A stretch of DNA of 64,000 bases. Origin: Saussurea involucrata (lineage: Eukaryota; Streptophyta; Magnoliopsida; Asterales; Asteraceae). The position numbers were made by a program, and so were the translations under genes. The notes below the pieces were generated by a model that did no database searches, had not been told where the DNA came from, and saw only the letters and a list, made by a program, of their open reading frames with translations. The stretch covers positions 180,640,784 to 180,704,783 of the forward strand of contig CM066320.1 in assembly GCA_033807775.1 (NCBI GenBank), in the 5' to 3' direction. Shown piece by piece: positions 43,275 through 53,418 of the stretch (its first letter is position 1; every line of letters begins with the position of its first letter).

Positions 43275-43663
43275 TTTGTAATGGGTCCTTTGGGGTTAGA
43301 AGAAACTGAGTCCTTTGAATTGGTTCTATCTATTCTTTCCTTGGGACAATCCTTAGCCATGTGAAACGTGTCACCACAGTTATAGAATTTTCTATAGATA
43401 AAAATCTTTTTAACACTATGACCACTTTTCCTGTTTTGGCTTTTAACATTAGGTTTTATTACCGTGTTAGAAGAGAACAAAGTAGAAGGTTTGGACCCAG
43501 GAATTCCTTTGTCAGAGTTGTGGATTGGAGAGTTGGATGATTCTTTGGGGTTTGACTTTTTCAAAAGAACAGATCTTGGAATAGGAAGACTAGAAGAGTT
43601 ACCAGAAAAATTCTTTGGAGTGAATCTTTTGGGATGGGAAATGGCCACTGATTCGACCACCAA
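43256..43663 (-). pseudogene. Gag C-terminal segment with a damaged second zinc knuckle
   Basis: The 135-residue frame includes FYNCGDTFHMAKDC, which aligns with a CCHC knuckle (C-x2-C-x4-H-x4-C) but has Phe where the first Cys should be. It ends ITKWVPKN before a stop; the family normally continues from WVPK into the protease, which here is in another frame starting at 43274. The segment overlaps the end of the 349-codon frame at 43663-43561, showing a frame break near 43660. Confidence 0.7.
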
Positions 43664-44610
43664 TTTCCCGATGAAAAACCTTTTGTGGGAACTTGAGGTT
43701 CTCTTTTGGGAATCTTTGAGGGCTTAGGTTCAGAGTATTCATCTATGTGAATAGACTTTAATAACTCATGGAGAGGTATTAGAGGATCATCGGTGTTGAC
43801 ATCGGTGGGATTTGATTTTTTCAGCAAGGTGACTTTTGAGGAGTTTGAGGATGAGGCTTCATCAAAGGTTGATCTTTTTGAGAGATCAGGGATGAGTTTT
43901 GAAATTTCATCAGAGTCAAGTTCCTCAATGAATTGATTTGAGGAAGCCTCTTTTGCTTTTATAAACATTCCGTAATTTCGAGCTTCACCTAGATCTAAAG
44001 AATTTAAGGAGATGGAATCACAAGAACTTGAATCAGATGCATCATCCCACACACTGGTGATAGGAATAAGTGCATGGGAAGAAACTTCAGGATAGACTTT
44101 GTCGAATCCTAGACCGAATTTGCTCTTTCCACTGATTTGACTTTGAAAGAGCTGTTCAAGATTTTTTGAAGAATCTGTCCATTTTCTTACAACCTCTTGC
44201 TCCTTTTTAAGTTTCTTAAGAAGCGAGTTCTTTTCTTTTGAAATCACATGATTTATAGTTTTTAAGTCCTCAAGCTCAGCTTTGGTTTCCTCAAACCTTT
44301 TAAGCTTAGACATGCAAATTTCAAGTTCAGATTTGAGTTCTTTCACTTGAGCAGATTTTATATTCTTGCTATCTTTGACAGAATAAAAGTATTTAGTTAA
44401 AGATTCATACGCATCTATCTTTTCACTATCAGTCATATCATTAAAAGGATGTACCTGAGCATAAGCTGTCGAGCACCCAGTCGACACAAGAGCCATTGGA
44501 GAGATAGCTTTGTCAGAATCCTCCATTTCTTCAGAAATGGCCATGAAGCACATATTGTGAGAATCACTGTCAGAGGTGTCTTCTTCATCCCAGTTATGAG
44601 TTTCTGCCAT
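43561..44610 (-). pseudogene. Gag linker with coiled coil
   Basis: A 349-residue frame, acidic and Ser-rich at first (MAETHNWDEEDTSDSDSHNM), then a strong heptad-like helix (VKELKSELEICMSKLKRFEE, TKAELEDLKTI, LLKKLKKEQEVV) typical of the extended gag of SIRE-type elements. It is in the same frame as the 45186-44713 segment and is separated from it by stop codons around 44650-44715. Its own C-terminus runs out of frame after about 43663. Confidence 0.65.
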
Positions 44611-44712
44611 TAAACCTTTTCCTTTTCTTTCAAGACCCTCACTCCTTTCTTTCTATTTCTTTTACTTGGCTTTATACTTCTCAGCGTGCTCCTGATGGTC
44701 TAAGGAAGAGGA

Positions 44713-45186
44713 TTAGGAATCCTTTTTGGAAAAGGTTGATTTGAAAGGATTATTTCTGGGTTTCTCAGTCTTTGAAGAATATTTGTCAGAGGATGGGTTC
44801 CTAGACTTAGTAACACGCTTACTCCTACACTCAGATGCAAAATGTCCTTTCTTGCCACAGTTAAAGCACTCTTCATTTGACTTATCAGAAGAAGTCTTGG
44901 AAGTAGAAGATTTTCTAAAGTTTCTGGATTTGATGAAAGGACGAAATTTGTTCTTAGAGCCAGCCATCATTGCCATTTCTTCAGACAAATGTTCAACCAT
45001 AATTTCCTCACCTTCATCATCAGCATCACTAAGATATGCCTCCGTTTGGTGGGTAGAGTTATTTTGGCTGTCATTGTCAGAGTCTGATGACGGATAGGTG
45101 ATTCTAGGAACATTTTGAGATTTCTTGGAGCTTTCACTGACAAAAGCTATAGAAGAGCTCTTTATCTCTTTGATGAAAGATTTCAT
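44713..45186 (-). pseudogene. Gag nucleocapsid segment with intact zinc knuckle
   Basis: A 157-residue frame with an acidic region, a basic stretch (KNKFRPFIKSRNFRKSS), and the complete CCHC knuckle CFNCGKKGHFASEC, which binds element RNA. It overlaps the end of the capsid frame (45183) by four bases in another frame, so a single-base difference separates the two parts of gag. Confidence 0.8.
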
Positions 45187-45947
45187 TTGTAACTTTGTTG
45201 CTCAAAATTGAAGAGAGTTCCATAAAGGACAGTTAAGGGCATGAACTCAAGGTCCTTGGTAGTTTTAATGCAAGTACATATATTCTCCCAAAAATCTGGA
45301 AGACAATCCATGAACTTGCTTAAGACTTCCTCATTATCATAGACTCTGCCCAATAACTTCAGATCATTTAAGAGAGAGTTGAAACGCTTATAGTAGCTAG
45401 GAAGAGATTCTCCTTTTTCAAAAGCAAAGAGTTCATATTTTCTAATGAGACCAATCTTTTTACATTTCTTTACTTCCACATTACCTTCGTACAGTACACA
45501 CAGTGTGGTCCACATCTCTTTGGCAGTTTCAAAGTTAACCAGAGAGTGATAGACCTCATCAGGAAGAGAGAGTGCAATAATTGCTCTTAGCTTAGAGTCG
45601 AGAGAGACCAAACATTTTTCCTCATCAGTATATTTATTAGGATTTTTGAGGATGTAACGACCAGTAGCACTGGATTTTTCTTCATCAGAATCACTAGAGA
45701 TTTCTTTTTCCAAATTTTCTTTACCAGGCCTCTGCGTTTCATAGCGAGCCCAAACTCTGGGGATGATAGGTCCCTCTTTGAGAATGGTTGGATATCTAGT
45801 ATCCACTCCTTCCATGAATAGCATCATGAGGCTCTTCCACAAAGAGAAGTTGTTAGCATTAAACTTAGGAGGTTTGGTTATGGAGCCATTCTCAGAAAAG
45901 TTGTTTTGAAAAGAGTTTTCAATTATAGAAGAAGAAGAGGCAGCCAT
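45183..45947 (-). CDS. Copia gag capsid domain
   Basis: A 254-residue frame starting MAASSSSIIENSFQ just after the primer-binding site. It has the gag entry motif PPKFNANNFSLWKSLMMLFM and the UBN2 helical region (LPDEVYHSLVNFETAKEMWT, LSKFMDCLPDFWENICT, LYGTLFNFEQ). It forms the particle shell of the element. It is open throughout; the start lies about 40 bp from the 5' LTR, leaving almost no leader, unlike the Copia at 9005-17402. Confidence 0.85.
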   Translation of the reverse strand: MAASSSSIIENSFQNNFSENGSITKPPKFNANNFSLWKSLMMLFMEGVDTRYPTILKEGPIIPRVWARYETQRPGKENLEKEISSDSDEEKSSATGRYILKNPNKYTDEEKCLVSLDSKLRAIIALSLPDEVYHSLVNFETAKEMWTTLCVLYEGNVEVKKCKKIGLIRKYELFAFEKGESLPSYYKRFNSLLNDLKLLGRVYDNEEVLSKFMDCLPDFWENICTCIKTTKDLEFMPLTVLYGTLFNFEQQSYK

Positions 45948-45972
45948 CGCAGATCAAGTTTATGGGATTAAA

Positions 45973-45990
45973 CTTTCCGCTCTGATACCA
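45973..45990 (-). other. Primer-binding site of the Sirevirus-like element
   Basis: Minus strand TGGTATCAGAGCGGAAAG, two bases after the 5' LTR; the first twelve bases match the initiator Met-tRNA site exactly. Confidence 0.88.
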
Positions 45991-45992
45991 CT

Positions 45993-47053
45993 TGTTAGTC
46001 CCAGATGGCTTAACAAGTATTGTAGAAGGGGGGGGGGGGGATTTGAATACAATACTCAAAATTTTCACAATTTTAATTCTTTATATTGAAAATCTTTCAA
46101 CTAGAATTACACAAAGAAACTTAAAGACTGTTGCAGAAAAGAACAGATAAACTATTCTAACAATCTTTCACAAAGTAAACTAAACAATACAGCAGAGAAC
46201 ACTAAGAGCAAGGCTATAAGGTTATCAAGCAATATGAAAATCTTGCACTGAGAGAAATCCAGAAAGCGTAATTTGCATGGAGTCTTCATCTTCCTTTTAT
46301 AGTGAGGATAAGGTACTGAGCATTAAATGCATGGTACTATTATCCTCAAGTCACTTGCAACGTACCAATGGTCTTTGGAAAAGTACCAGTGGACTTCTAA
46401 AAAGGTGATAAGTCACTATCACCTTTTTCTTGAAACCAGGAATAGAAGCCATGCTGAAAGGACATCTTTTAAAAAGATAATAAGACAAAATGTTACTTTT
46501 GCCTTGTATCAGATTTTGTCCCGAAATAAATGATCTTCTTTATGAGTATTCAAGACAATATCACCGAAAGAGTTCCACCGATAATATTGTCAAGAATATA
46601 TAACCATCTGCAAAGAAGTACTATTTCTTCAAAGTTCCTACCGAGTCTAAGAAGCATATCGGTGGAAGCTGTTCACCGAATCTGAAGGACTTTTCGGTGG
46701 AGACAGTTCACCGAGAAATGAGAGCCACTTCGGTGGAGAAGAAAGGCCACCGAAATTGTGAAGACAATTCGGTGGTGAGGATGGCCACCGAAATTGTTAA
46801 GACAATTCGGTGGTGATGAGGGCCACCGAAATTGTGAAGACAATTCGGTGGTGATGACTTGTTTGTTTGTTGAGAAGAGTCTTCTATTTTCCACAAGTAG
46901 AGAGTCTTCAAGCTTGGTTTCGGTTGATCTTCGACTTTACCGAACATTTGCTATTTTATACAAGTCATTCAAAGAACCAAACTAAAAATATTCTAAGTAG
47001 GATTTTTAGGGAAAACATCGGTGAGTCAATTTCAAATCCTTGGTGACCCAACA
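45993..47053 (-). repeat. 5' LTR of the Sirevirus-like element
   Basis: Pairs with 34751-35806. Seven base differences are visible by eye, for example at the CGGA/CAGA site near 46135, three clustered near 46459-46472, and CAATTCGG here against CAATCCGG in the third hairpin unit. The poly-G run is longer here. Confidence 0.92.
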
Positions 47054-48969
47054 GATTTTATAAGGTTTCCGGCTAAATTAGATACCGGATGGTATCCGGA
47101 TTGAGTATGTTTCCGGATGTCATCCGGATTTGATAAGTACCCGGTAAGATGTGTATTATCCGGAAAGCTATGTATTACCCGGAAAGTTGTAGTATCCGGA
47201 AAGTTGTGATATCCGGACAGTATGAGGTGTCCGGACACTTTTGTTATCCAGTAACTTTAAGTTTTGCTGACTTCTGGAAGGGTACGATGTAGGAATTGAA
47301 ATACAATCCTAGTAGCTTGAAACATACTTACAATGGAATGGTAGTGTGTTAGGTTTAAAGATTGTTTTAGTTTGATATTATTCAGGTTGAATAATTAAAT
47401 AGGCAAAGTAGAGTTGCTATTTGTATTTGAAATGTGGAAATATGAATTAGATGAAGTGTAAGTGTTGTTTCCTATGTTTTTGGTGGATTAAAAATAGGCA
47501 ATATATAATTGCTATTTCTGTTTCTATTCCAAGAAGAAAGTACGGTAATTGAAGGTAAGTCTTTAGGCTTGACCGATAAATAGAATCTGTAATGATTCGT
47601 GGTTGACTGTTGGACATGATGATATGATTTTCTAAATGATAATCCTACTCATGAGATTGAATATGATTTGGTAATTATGAGTCAAGTACAAGTATGGTAA
47701 GAATGAGAGATTTGTAAATGTGATTTGCTCATACCGATTGCTATGAGGAATCTATGTGGTGTAAATGCGATTTGCTCATACTGTTTGTTATGAGGAATCT
47801 ATATTAAGTGTAATGGATCCATAGGCACTGTTATGTAGAAAACGAGGAATATGCATAAAGTAATTTGTAATTCCCGTTGACCTGAAATGAGGAATAAACA
47901 TAAAGTAAATTGTAATTCCCATTTCGTAAAGGTGTTATGAAATGAGAAATAGGCATAAAGGAAATTGTAATTTCTATTTCATAGTATAGAAATCAAGGAA
48001 TAGGCATAACGTAAATTGTAATTCTTGATTTCTAGGGGAAGACCAGAGGTAGACATAAAGTAACTTGTAATCTCTACTTCCAAGCCAAGAAATAGGCATA
48101 AAACAACTTGTAATTTCTTGGATAAGAGCAATAGTCTAGAATCTATAAGGATTCGTAGTAGGCTCTTGATTGGGATAATATGACATACTGAATGTTAGTC
48201 ATACTCATGGGATCGGGTATGATCCTGTCATGGAGGTGAGCACGTGTATGGTAAGAACAGTGGAGAACATGTTTGTTTATATGTATTGGATATTTTCAAA
48301 CTGTTAATGTTTTAATTTGAAATTGGATGTTTTCACTAGGCGTAAGCCTAATCGTTTTAAATTAAATTTTCTTACCAGGTACTAGCTCGGGAAAGTAAAG
48401 GGACGTGGGATGAGCGTTTTGGGATAACGGAGAAGTCAATTAACGAAAGGAGATTTTAATGGATTGTTTAGATAACTTAGTTAATCTAATTATAGTGACA
48501 TGATTAGATTAATAGGTTATTTGAAGGATTCAATGTTTGTACTTATAACTCCTCATGGTTAATTCACTTCTTATATAAAAGTTTGGATGTTATTCTATCA
48601 TAACTTGTTATAACTTGAGTTTTAATTAGCCCTGATTTTAGGGTGTTACACGGCGGGATGCCAATTTTTTCTGTAAATTGAGAGTATGACGTTTATGATC
48701 TTCATAAACTTTAAAGTTCATAATGGTTGATTGACCAAAAAGTTTTTGTTGTTATTAGATTATTGCAATTCATAATTAACCAAAAAACCAAAATTCATGT
48801 TTACACAAAATAAAAATATAATCATCTTTATAATATAAATCGATCCCTATAAAATACGCTAAGGTATCACTTGAAGCATCCATATGAAGACATGTCCTGT
48901 AATAAAAGTTTTATGATTATAATCTATACAAATAGTTGTAAAAAATGTTTAATAATAACTCGTATCTTG

Positions 48970-49152
48970 CTAGTCGCGTAAAACTTCCTGATACACCACG
49001 TTTGATATGTAGACTCCAACACGATTGAATTTTTTGGCAGGCTTTACTAATACCTTTGTATTTTCATGTGTTGCCCCTCTTGACAACGCAACATAAAGTT
49101 GCCCGTGAGAGAATGCTGATTCGGGTAAAGTCAGAATGACAACTGCTTCCAT
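48970..49152 (-). pseudogene. Helitron helicase C-terminus
   Basis: The 60-codon frame contains SAFSHGQLYVALSRGATHENTKVLV and ends in ISNVVYQEVLRD. This is motif VI and the tail of the Pif1-type helicase of Helitron RepHel proteins (HGQLYVALSR with the arginine that contacts ATP). It breaks off at 49152 where a tandem repeat begins, so the Rep domain and the other helicase motifs are absent. It sits about 320 bp (after removal of the LTR elements) from the Helitron 3' hairpin, the distance expected in intact elements. Confidence 0.8.
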
Positions 49153-49313
49153 TAAGCAGTGCTTATTGGTGCAGCAGGTTGGTTTTTGACAGGGACAACG
49201 ACTCGGGTGGTGGAATGGCAGCTGCTGCTCCCATTAAGCAGTGCTTATTGGTGCAACAAGTTGGTTTTTGACAGGGACAGCGGCTCGGGTGGTGGAATGG
49301 CATCTGCTGCTTC
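49150..49313. repeat. Tandem duplication, 82-bp unit
   Basis: Units beginning CATTAAGCAGTGCTTATTGG at 49150 and 49232 differ at few positions, and a third start (CATTATG) at 49314 breaks off at once. The repeat begins exactly where the helicase fragment ends, so the truncation and the repeat may have the same cause. Confidence 0.85.
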
Positions 49314-49434
49314 CATTATGTGGTTACATTGTTTTCTCTATTGTTTTTAAGCCAAATATTATGTGGCTACATTGTTTTCATTAGTTTTAAGGGTTGTGAT
49401 TACAAATATGAGGTGGTTACATTGGTTTTTGGTT

Positions 49435-49800
49435 TCAGCTGATGGAAACCAAAATCAATCGTTTGAGAAATCGAAACAATATATAAGTTGAAACCAAAAT
49501 CGATTTTTGAAACCAAAATCGAGTTTGAAACCAAAATCAATTTCAAAACCAAAATCAATCGATTTTGAAACCAAAATCGATTTCAAAACCAGATTTTGAA
49601 ATCAAAAACGATTTTGAAACCACGATTTTGAAACTAAAAACGATTTTGAAACCTAAACCGTACCTGAGAAATCGTAGTGACAGTGATTCGGTGAGAAATG
49701 TTTGAAACCAAAAGTGACTGAATCCATGGGTTATAATCGGAGGATTTTGGAGGGAGGGGGATGGAGCCGATGAGTCGTTTTGCAATTTCTAAAACCCAAA
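49435..49800. repeat. Degenerate short repeat, GAAACCAAAATCGATTT
   Basis: A 15-20 bp unit, GAAACCAAAATCRATTT or its variants (AAACNAAAANCGATTTT), recurs about a dozen times between 49444 and 49640 with irregular spacing. Non-coding; no known family recognised. Confidence 0.7.
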
Positions 49801-50145
49801 ATGATTACATCCTCCAGTTTGTTGGTTTCAAAAATAGAATAGGTGAGAGAGCCATTCAAAACCCAAAATGATTACATACCACATGGCTTCAAAAAGAGAA
49901 TTGGTGAGAGAGAAAGTTTTCTCAATATTAAATTTTAAGTAATTATGCTTTAAATGATGGTACATATAGTTTTAGAGGTTGTTTTTAAGTGTTTGGAAGT
50001 TAGATGCATTATAAGATAGTATAGATTATACGGTCAACCAAAATAATTTACATCTAAAACAATTCAATATTATGTTACATTGCATTATGTTAGTTTTCAC
50101 TTAATGAATTAGGTTTTCTTAAAGTAGTTATGTATTTCTTGACGA
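49801..50145. other. Intergenic DNA, nothing recognised
   Basis: A duplicated AACCCAAAATGATTACAT word (49793, 49860), each followed by GGTGAGAGAG-type sequence, otherwise AT-rich and non-coding. Confidence 0.4.
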
Positions 50146-50154
50146 AAAAAGAAT

Positions 50155-50748
50155 GGGAAATTAATTAAAATGCCCCAAGTTGACAACCGTTTCATCGAAA
50201 TGCCCTTTCTCTCTATCAATTTGCAAAAATACCCTGAAAATCCGTGGCCTGATCCGTGGCCCACGAATTTTTTTCAAAATTTGACTCATCTGTGGTCAAA
50301 GCCCGTGGGAGGGGTAAAAATCCGTGGTCAAAGCTCATTTCGAACGTATCGAATGGACGATTATAATGGTGTAACTTGTTAAAATTAAAACGTATTTTTT
50401 TAACGTATTTTAGTTAATAAATGATTATATGTGTTAAATGTAAAATTAAAATTATGAAAGTAAAAAGTATAAAGTAAATTAAGTAAATAAGTATAGGGGT
50501 TGAAAGTGTAACATTCAATTCAAAATTCAATCAAATTTTGTAAAAACATCCGTGGGCCACGGACAAAAGTATTGGCCACGGATTTTTACCCCTCCCACGG
50601 GCTTTGACCACGGATGGGTCAAATTTTGAAAAAAAAACGTGGGTCACGGATCATGCCACGGATTTTCAGGGTATTTTTACAAATTGAGAGAGAAAAAGGG
50701 CATTTCGATGAATCGTTAGTCAACTTGGGGCATTTTAATTAATTTCTC
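50155..50748. mobile_element. MULE-type MITE in the PSRP2 upstream region
   Basis: Long inverted repeats (about 150 bp) start GGGAAATTAATTAAAATGCC and end with its complement. The flanks are a perfect 9-bp duplication AAAAAGAAT (50146-50154 and 50749-50757). The arms contain GATCCGTGGCC and CCCGTGGGAGGGGTAAAAAT words. The element stops 167 bp before the PSRP2 start codon, so it may overlap the promoter or leader of that gene. Interior non-coding. Confidence 0.88.
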
Positions 50749-50915
50749 AAAAAGAATTGTATCACACCCTAGTTTATTGTTTAAAAGAAAGAAAAATCTA
50801 TCCTCTACGTCTTTGTTCATCTTCTGCTCAACTGGATAAACCCCTCGCCATTCTCACTATCTCCTCACCTCACCTCACCCAACACCATTTGCAAAAGCTT
50901 CTAGGGTTCTTCAAA

Positions 50916-53254
50916 ATGGCCACAATCTCATCATCCATAATATCATCCACCAGTTACCTTCATCACCACTCAACCTCTAAATCCTTCAAAATTCAGCAAA
51001 CCAAATTCACCCTTCGATTAAACCCCACCCTTTCTCAAACCTCTCTCAGATTTACAATTTCTAACCCTAGACACCCCACCAGAGTTCTTTCTGTCGCCGA
51101 GGAAACGCCGGCGACGGTGGTGACGCATGACCCGTCGTCGGAAGCGGCCAGACGACTGTACGTTGGTAACATCCCTCGCACAACCAACAACGATGAACTC
51201 CATAAGGTTTTTGAAGAACATGGTGCCATTGAGAAAGTTGAGGTATTTGATATTTGTGTTTTTTAATATATAATATGTTGAATGGATTTTAGGAATTTAA
51301 CTGTTGAAGCCAAATTTCTTGTTAGACTTGAATTAAAACATTGATATGGATTCTTGAAAGATTCAAGATAATTTAACAACTGTATAGAATTTAAAATAGA
51401 AATTATGCTAAAATAATCTTGAATTTCAGAATGTTGAGGACTAGAATGATGAAGTTTTAAGAACTATCTCATCTTATAAATGATCCTACTGTTTTGTTAT
51501 ATTAAGCTGGGGTTGGGTTCCGGTGAGAAACGTTAGAAGTGGTTATCATTTATCAACCTTTGGATGAGAAATGGACGAACATTAGGATGAGATACACCGA
51601 GATAAGATGCCGGATCAATTACCTTTTAAGCCGCAATTCATGGGTGGGTATTTCAGTATTTGATTAAAAGTGATCCAACGGTTTAAAAGTACTTCTCAAA
51701 CTTCTCACAAAAAATGACACTTCTCACGTGATCTCATGCCTATTAAGCGGAGGCCAACCCATATTTGTTATCGTTAAGTGTTTAAAATCCCCAATTTACT
51801 TCTTTGTGACCAATTTGAGTCGACTAAATGGTCTCCTGGTGGAATATACCGAGTTTGTTTAGTTTGGTTTATTTCAGATTTAAAATTCTGTTTTTTTCAA
51901 ACTCATACTAGTACTTTTTGATGTGGTTATGGATTTGTCCCTAAAAGTTGAAGTATATTCATATCAAATTTGAAATTTTATATATTCATTTGGCATTTGA
52001 AGTCCAATATGACAACTAATGGTGAATGTAGTATAAGTAGATGGTGAATTTACCATAATTGTAGCTAAAATGTGGCTATTCAGTGCCAAATTTGATTTTT
52101 TTTGTGTGTGTGCTTAAATTGCAACTGAACTGTCAAATGACAAAACACCCCTGTTTTTTTTTTCTTTTCGAAACGCCGTTTTTCTACATCAATTGAAAGG
52201 TAACACCTTTGTGCAACTCAATTTTGTAGGTAATGTATGATAAGTACTCGGGAAGGAGTAGACGATTCGGTTTTGTAACGATGAAGACCGTTGATGATGC
52301 AAATGCTGCTATCGAGAAGCTAAATGGCACAGTAAGGCTTCTTCGGCTTACCTTCATAGAATCATCTAGTATTGTTCATGGGCTAGCAACATATTCTTGC
52401 TTGCCAGTGGAAATTACATATTTGCCTATTATTAATCAATTATAGTCCACATGTTTCTTCTTTTTTAGATTATTGAAGGGTATTTTAGACATTTGACATA
52501 GGTAGAGGTAGAGGTTAGGTTAGGTATGCATACATTTCAACCCCCACCGAGTCCAAACCCTACTTTCGAGTGGGATTTATACATCGATGGTGTAATATAT
52601 ATTTATTTTGGACAGGAAATTGGAGGGCGTAAAATCAAAGTAAATGTAACGGAGAAGCCCTTGAATGGATTCGGCTTTTCCGTTCTCCAAGCGGAGGAAA
52701 CCCCATTCGTTGACAGCCCTTACAAACTTTACGTTGGCAATCTGGCGAAAACAGTGACATCGGATTCGCTCAAAAGCTTTTTTGCCGAAAAGGGAAACGT
52801 TGTTGGTGCCAAAGTATCCCGAGTTCCTGGGACTTCTAAATCAAGCGGGTTCGGGTTTGTTTCGTTCACTACAGAAGAGGAGGTGGAAGCCGCCATTTCA
52901 TCTTTTAACGATGCTGTAAGTTCCTATCATTCACTGATTGTACTCTCGTAGCCATGAGATCCTGCCTTGCACAAGAACCGGGCCTTTCAAGCTCAGTAAG
53001 CAAAAAAAAAAACTTAGGCTTATTTGGGCCAGGGTCGGGCCTTGGTTGTGAAAATAGGCCCCATCTGGCTTTTTCCCGCTGGGATTTGAATTTTTTTTGG
53101 CTTGATCGGGCTTTAAGGCTTGGTCTGGGCTTTTTCGGGGCAGCTTGGGCTTTTTGTGCATCTCTAGTTCTCTAGCTTTGCCTATATCACCAAAACTTCA
53201 TGTTTCTGTTTGCAGGTGCTCGAAGGACAGAAGATTCGTGTAAATAAAGCGTAA
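50916..53254 (+). CDS. PSRP2: Chloroplast RNA-binding protein PSRP2 (plastid ribosome-associated, two RRMs)
   Basis: Nuclear gene for a plastid-targeted RNA-binding protein that associates with the chloroplast 30S ribosome. Four exons: 50916-51242, 52230-52331, 52616-52915 and 53216-53254, all GT-AG, spliced to 768 nt (255 residues). Residues 1-60 are Ser/Thr-rich and almost free of acidic residues, a typical transit peptide (MATISSSIISSTSYLHHHST). RRM1 has RNP2 LYVGNI at 81-86 and RNP1 RRFGFVTM at 120-127. RRM2 has RNP2 LYVGNL at 181-186 and RNP1 SGFGFVSF at 220-227. The ending LEGQKIRVNKA and the VMYDKYSGRSRRFGF segment match PSRP2 rather than the cp29/cp31 proteins, which have an acidic domain. 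An upstream in-frame Met at 50757 lies in the MITE flank and is rejected. Intron 1 is about 1 kb. Confidence 0.95.
51506..51770. mobile_element. Possible TIR element in PSRP2 intron 1
   Basis: GGGGTTGGGTTCCGGTGAGA on the left and the complement-like CTTCTCAC...GGAGGCCAACCCATAT on the right are loosely inverted. The match is short and imperfect and no duplication is visible. Confidence 0.35.
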
Positions 53255-53418
53255 AATTTTTCGACTTTTGTTGTTGTTAGATATGGGTTTGTGCGACTTT
53301 GAAATGGTAAATTATTATTATTCGGGATTCTAGTTGATACTTTAATTTCTATCATAGTATAATGAAACGGGTTATATGTACACCTGTTTATATCAAATTT
53401 TTAAAAGACCATATGTTT

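Larger units (their letters stand above)
34751..47053 (-). mobile_element. Sirevirus-like Ty1/Copia retrotransposon, 12.3 kb, recent
   Basis: Complete element with LTRs 34751-35806 (1056 bp) and 45993-47053 (1061 bp) and the exact 5-bp duplication GATTT (34746-34750, 47054-47058). By eye the LTRs differ at seven bases plus one length change in a poly-G run, so they are over 99% identical. Minus-strand order: 5' LTR, primer-binding site, gag, protease, integrase, RT, RNase H, about 0.6 kb spacer, long extra ORF region, polypurine tract, 3' LTR. The extra ORF after pol and the size place it with the Sirevirus (SIRE/Maximus) lineage by established criteria. Gag has several frame breaks while pol is open over 1095 codons. 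Confidence 0.92.
34025..48650 (+). mobile_element. Solo gypsy-type LTR interrupted by the Copia element
   Basis: The LTR begins TGTAACATCTCG at 34025 and ends TTAGGGTGTTACA at 48650, with the exact 5-bp duplication CGGCG on both sides (34020-34024, 48651-48655). With the 12.3-kb Copia and its duplication removed it is about 2.3 kb. It shares landmarks with the solo LTR at 54426-56309: TCCGGA arrays, GGAATAGGCAT...AATTCC minisatellite units at 47850-48130, CACTAGGCGTAAGCCTAATCG at 48334, and TTACCAGGTA...CTCGGGAAAG after it. No internal coding part is present. Confidence 0.85.
33998..49152 (-). mobile_element. Helitron 3' end, split by nested LTR elements
   Basis: The element reads on the minus strand. 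The C-terminal part of its helicase is at 49152-48970. Sequence continues to 48651, is interrupted by the LTR elements, and ends at 34024-33998. The last bases are a GC-rich hairpin (stem CCCGC/GCGGG around a short loop), seven bases, then CTAG at 34001-33998 followed by T. A hairpin just before CTRR with insertion before T is the Helitron 3' terminus. The hairpin itself is what the solo LTR interrupted. Upstream of 49152 the Rep/helicase body is missing. Confidence 0.72.

Noticed and set aside
49159..49350. Repeated-peptide open frame on the plus strand
   Set aside because: It is the translation of the 82-bp tandem repeat, opposite to the Helitron helicase.
50757..50915. Upstream in-frame Met extending PSRP2 by 53 residues
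   Set aside because: The Met begins in the MITE target duplication; the downstream Met gives a typical transit peptide and the family's length.
52916..53215. Possible hAT-like element in PSRP2 intron 3 (GGGCTTTTTGTGCATCTCTAG at the right)
   Set aside because: The right tip is suggestive, but the left tip is weak and no 8-bp duplication could be defined.
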